Shown here: in pieces, positions 21,222 to 23,845 of the stretch
Numbering within the stretch: the first letter of the stretch is position 1
Layout of the letters: every line of letters starts with the position of its first letter
Assembly: GCA_023395465.1 (NCBI GenBank)
Contig: JAEWZE010000265.1
Span: 1 to 23,845 of the forward strand
Direction of reading: 5' to 3'
DNA from: Pseudomonadota bacterium
Lineage (GTDB): Bacteria; Pseudomonadota; Gammaproteobacteria; Xanthomonadales; Xanthomonadaceae
DNA length: 23,845 nucleotides
Translations under genes and position numbers: made by a program
Notes under the pieces: model-generated
Databases searched by the model: none
Told to the model about the DNA's origin: nothing
What the model saw: the letters and a program-made list of their open reading frames with translations, nothing else

Positions 21222-22103
21222 TCAGTGCACGGCCGCGCGCTTGGTGGCCGGAAGCGCGGCACGCAGCATCGCGTTGTAACCGCTGGCGAGCAGGGCGAAG
21301 CCGGCTTCGGTCGGATGGATCTCGTCGTACCAGAAGCCGCGGTCGTCGAGCGAGCCGACCGCGGAGAAGTCGGCGTAGGAGAACAGCCCCGGCCAGGCCG
21401 CGCGGCTCGGCGCCAGCACCTGGTCGCGGAAGCCGTCCACCAGCAGCCGCCAGGCGAAGCGTTCGGCTTCGGCCTTGCTGCCCAGCACCGGCTGCATCAC
21501 CGGCCACAGCCACGGCCCGACCGTGCCCATCACCATCGCCGCCAGACCGAGGTTGCGCACGGTCAGCGCGCCCTCCTTGCCGATCGCATGGCGCGACAGC
21601 GGCGCGTAGCCATGGCCGACCACGCGCAGGCCGCCGAGCGGTGCCATCGCCGAAAGCAGCAGGTCGTAGCGCGCGCGCAGCCGCTCGAACACGCCCTGCG
21701 CGACGACCCGCTCGAACGCGGCGTCGGCGTCCATGCGCGGCGCGCCGGCGAAGACCGCGGCCAGCCGCTCGCCGAGGCAATCGTTGCCGCCGATGCTCAG
21801 GCACAGCAGGTCGAAGCCGCGCGCGGCGAAGCGTTCGGCGTTGTCCCGGCAGGCCGCCGGCGTGAGCATCCGCGCCGCGGTCAGCCCGGGGCCGCCGAGC
21901 CGGATCGACATGCCGTCGATGCGCGCGAAGCTGTTCCAGCACAGGTTGCGGTACAGCGGCGTGCTGAACCACGAATCGCCCCAGTAGGCGATCAGCGGCC
22001 GCTCCTGCAGGTACGCGCGCCATTCGCGGCGCTGGCGCGAGCCCGGCGTGCCGCTCGCCGCACGCAGCTGCTGCCAGTTGTCGTAGATGCGCTTGAGCGC
22101 CAT
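21222..22103 (-). CDS. SGNH/GDSL-type hydrolase (esterase/lipase family)
   Basis: 293 residues from ATG at 22103, with AGGAGG 7 nt upstream, which decides the start over longer in-frame options. No signal peptide is seen (MALKRIYDNWQQLRAASG), so it is probably cytoplasmic unless exported otherwise. SGNH blocks are present: GDSW with nucleophile Ser44 (42-45), Gly in GGPG (70-73), GGND with Asn107 (105-108) and the Asp-His pair in YDEIHPTEAG (Asp260, His263). A hydrophobic stretch at about 184-207 (LGLAAMVMGTVGPWLWPVMQ) may touch membrane or lipid. SGNH enzymes cleave ester bonds of lipids, acetyl groups or thioesters; the substrate is unknown. It is divergent from the patatin-like gene, so the two lipid-acting genes share an upstream region. 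Confidence 0.9.
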   Translation of the reverse strand: MALKRIYDNWQQLRAASGTPGSRQRREWRAYLQERPLIAYWGDSWFSTPLYRNLCWNSFARIDGMSIRLGGPGLTAARMLTPAACRDNAERFAARGFDLLCLSIGGNDCLGERLAAVFAGAPRMDADAAFERVVAQGVFERLRARYDLLLSAMAPLGGLRVVGHGYAPLSRHAIGKEGALTVRNLGLAAMVMGTVGPWLWPVMQPVLGSKAEAERFAWRLLVDGFRDQVLAPSRAAWPGLFSYADFSAVGSLDDRGFWYDEIHPTEAGFALLASGYNAMLRAALPATKRAAVH

Positions 22104-22302
22104 GCCGGCACCTCCTGCGGCGAGTCTGCGCGATGTGGCGCGTGCTGTCGCGGCCGCGGTGGCGGGCCTCCGCCGCGCGCCGCGTCGTATCCCGGTCCAA
22201 CGCGCGACGCCGGCGCTGGCGGTCACGTCCCGCCAGCGCGTTGCGGCGCGTTTGCACTACAGTGGCCGGCGGGGGATCCGCCACACGCACATGGAGGATG
22301 CG
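22104..22302. promoter_or_regulatory. Divergent intergenic region (SGNH hydrolase / patatin-like gene)
   Basis: A 199-bp shared upstream region that must hold both promoters unless the genes are read from farther away. It is GC-rich. TACAGT at 22258-22263 resembles a -10 box for the patatin-like gene, but the nearest TTG-type hexamer (TTGCGG, 22241) is only 11 bp away, so I do not call a promoter. No operator palindrome stands out. Confidence 0.35.
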
Positions 22303-23845
22303 GTGCGCCTGTCGAACCTGTTGCCGACGGCCCTGCGGGCGCGCTGGAGCCCCGCGCCACCCGCGCCCGACCTCGCGTCGGTCCGCGCCGCCGAGCTGGG
22401 CGTCATCCTCGGCGTGCGGGCCGGCCAGGATCCGGCCGCGGTCGAGCCCTGGGGCCTGGCGCTGTCGGGCGGCGGCATCCGCAGCGCCACCTTCGGCCTG
22501 GGCGTGCTGCAGGGACTGGCCCGGCTGGGCCTGCTGCGCTGCTTCCACTACCAGTCCACGGTCTCGGGCGGCGGCTACATCGGCGGCTTCGTGCAGGCCC
22601 TGATCCGGCGCCATGGTTTCGCCCAGGCGTTCGCGACCCTGGCCGGCAGCGGTACGGCCACCGGGGAAGGGCCGGGCGCGCGCCCGATCCGCCACCTGCG
22701 CGAGTACAGCAACTACCTGGCGCCGCGCAAATCGCCGTTCTCCGGCGACACGCTGGGCATGGCCGGCACCTACGTGCGCAACGTGCTGCTGGTGCAGGCG
22801 CAGCTGTGCGCGCTGATCCTGGCGCTGTGCCTGCTGCCGCTGCTGCTGTACGCGGGCGCCGACGCGCTGAGCCTGCGCAACCCGACCCTGCCGCTGTCGC
22901 TGGCGGGACTGACCGGCATGCTCGCGGTGGCGCTGCTGGCCTGGGTCAGCACCTGGGCCAACCGGCGTCCGCTGCCGGCCGAGGGCGAACCGCCGCAGCC
23001 GCCGCGGCGGGTGGTGCTGGCGGCGCTGGCGACGATCCTGGCGCTGGCGCTGGCGTCCATGCTCGGCGCGCTCGGGCTGGCCCGCTTCGAGCGACTGCCG
23101 GGACTGTTCGGCGCCGCGCTCGGCTGGCTGCCCGGACGCTGGACCATCGGCGGCGCCGACCTCGGCATCGTCACCGCGGCCCTGTACCTGGGGGTCTGGC
23201 ACGCCTGGCTGGTGTTCGATCCCTGGTATTCGCGCCGGGTCGCGCTCGGCGACGCGCCGCCGCCGCCGCTGCAGCGGCATCCCTGGCGCTTCGTGCTCGG
23301 CACGGTGGGCGCGGCCGCGTTCGCCGGCGTGGCGATCGTGCTGCTGCGCGGCTGGTTGCGCGCCTGGGCGCTGGCCGACGGCGGGCTGTGGCACGTGCTG
23401 GTGGTCGGCCCGCTGCTGGTGGTGGTGGCGGTGGCGCTGACCGCGATCGTGCACCTGGGCCTGGCCGGACCGGCGATGAGCGACCTGCAGCGCGAGATCT
23501 GGGCGCGGGTCGGCGGCAAGACCTGTGCGCTGGTGGCGCTGGGCATGACCCTGGCGCTGTCGCTGGTGATCTACGGGCCCTGGCTGCTGCGGCTGGGCGC
23601 CGGCCAGGGCGTGCAGGCGCTCTCCACCGCCGGCTGGGCCGGGGCGCTGGCCTGGCTGTCGACCACCGGGATCGGCCTGCTGGCCGCGCACGGCACCCGC
23701 GCCGGCAAGGGCGGGTCGCGGCGCTCGCGCCTGCTCGACCTGGTCGCGCGGCTGGCGCCGTGGGTGTTCGTGCTCGGGCTGCTGGTGGCGCTGAGCCTGG
23801 CCGGGCAGGTCCTGCTGCAGGCCGCCGGCCCGGCGCTGGAGCGGC
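22303..23845 (+). CDS. Patatin-like phospholipase with large membrane region, C-terminus cut by the window
   Basis: Open from GTG at 22303 to the window end (514 residues seen). GGAGG (22293-22297) lies 5 nt before this GTG, which favours it over the in-frame ATG at 22291. LALSGGGIRSATFGLGVLQG (52-71) is the patatin oxyanion-hole motif and first helix. STVSGGGYIGGF (85-96) carries the candidate nucleophile Ser88. The G at the -2 position of GxSxG is replaced by Thr, as in the cPLA2-like SGGG variants. The catalytic Asp has not appeared by residue 150; the chain instead enters about nine hydrophobic segments (roughly 161-510) before the window ends. The Asp part is expected beyond the window. 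Likely a membrane-bound lipid acyl hydrolase at the inner membrane. It is divergent from the SGNH hydrolase. Confidence 0.85.
   Translation, partial: MRLSNLLPTALRARWSPAPPAPDLASVRAAELGVILGVRAGQDPAAVEPWGLALSGGGIRSATFGLGVLQGLARLGLLRCFHYQSTVSGGGYIGGFVQALIRRHGFAQAFATLAGSGTATGEGPGARPIRHLREYSNYLAPRKSPFSGDTLGMAGTYVRNVLLVQAQLCALILALCLLPLLLYAGADALSLRNPTLPLSLAGLTGMLAVALLAWVSTWANRRPLPAEGEPPQPPRRVVLAALATILALALASMLGALGLARFERLPGLFGAALGWLPGRWTIGGADLGIVTAALYLGVWHAWLVFDPWYSRRVALGDAPPPPLQRHPWRFVLGTVGAAAFAGVAIVLLRGWLRAWALADGGLWHVLVVGPLLVVVAVALTAIVHLGLAGPAMSDLQREIWARVGGKTCALVALGMTLALSLVIYGPWLLRLGAGQGVQALSTAGWAGALAWLSTTGIGLLAAHGTRAGKGGSRRSRLLDLVARLAPWVFVLGLLVALSLAGQVLLQAAGPALER

Noticed and set aside
21222..21600. 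Possible second signal-type protein on the plus strand opposite the SGNH gene
   Set aside because: The Arg/Ser-rich antisense frame has no Shine-Dalgarno; the minus strand carries intact SGNH blocks.
22241..22263. TTGCGG/TACAGT as a sigma-70 promoter for the patatin-like gene
   Set aside because: The spacer is 11 bp, too short for a sigma-70 promoter.

Overview
The window is very GC-rich, chromosomal, Gram-negative DNA with densely packed genes. Outer-membrane lipoproteins, an RND/MFP/OMF tripartite pump, a MltB-type transglycosylase and an I78 inhibitor all point to a gammaproteobacterium. The gene types and style suggest the Lysobacter/Luteimonas/Xanthomonas group, but this is a judgement from protein content, not a database match. 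I saw no rRNA, tRNA, CRISPR array, insertion sequence or phage integrase. There is no gene-free stretch over about 300 bp.

Layout. (1) 1-3816, minus strand: a partial SLC13-type permease with an RCK_C domain, an MscS-family mechanosensitive channel and an uncharacterised multi-pass membrane protein. The Shine-Dalgarno of the last lies inside a hairpin. (2) 3950-14167: an efflux locus. A quinone-oxidoreductase-like MDR protein is convergent with a LysR-type regulator. The regulator is divergent from a six-gene cluster: small membrane protein, degenerate SDR-like protein, membrane fusion lipoprotein, HAE1 RND pump, canonical SDR and outer membrane factor. The set resembles mexS-mexT-mexEF-oprN with two SDR genes and a small membrane gene added. 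(3) 14324-16484: a multidomain peptidoglycan hydrolase (transglycosylase-like, EF-hand, three LysM, M23) with no visible signal peptide, followed 25 bp later by a lipoprotein with a DxDxDG loop. This is a candidate toxin/immunity pair. (4) 16548-17527: folE (GTP cyclohydrolase I) overlapping a YchJ-like gene. (5) 17759-20693: a MltB-like lytic transglycosylase, a TetA-like MFS transporter and a small lipoprotein. (6) 20738-22103, minus strand: an I78-type inhibitor lipoprotein and an SGNH hydrolase. A patatin-like membrane protein diverges from them at 22303 and runs off the window.

The pump cluster is the best understood unit. The LysR protein probably reads an AT-rich block of nested dyads at 6055-6091, and the oxidoreductases may report or remove the metabolite that induces the pump. 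The most novel candidates are the signal-less cell-wall hydrolase with its lipoprotein neighbour, the SDR homologue lacking its catalytic residues inside the efflux operon, and the patatin domain that runs into a roughly nine-helix membrane region. GC-rich dyads without T-tracts mark both convergent junctions and probably act as bidirectional terminators.
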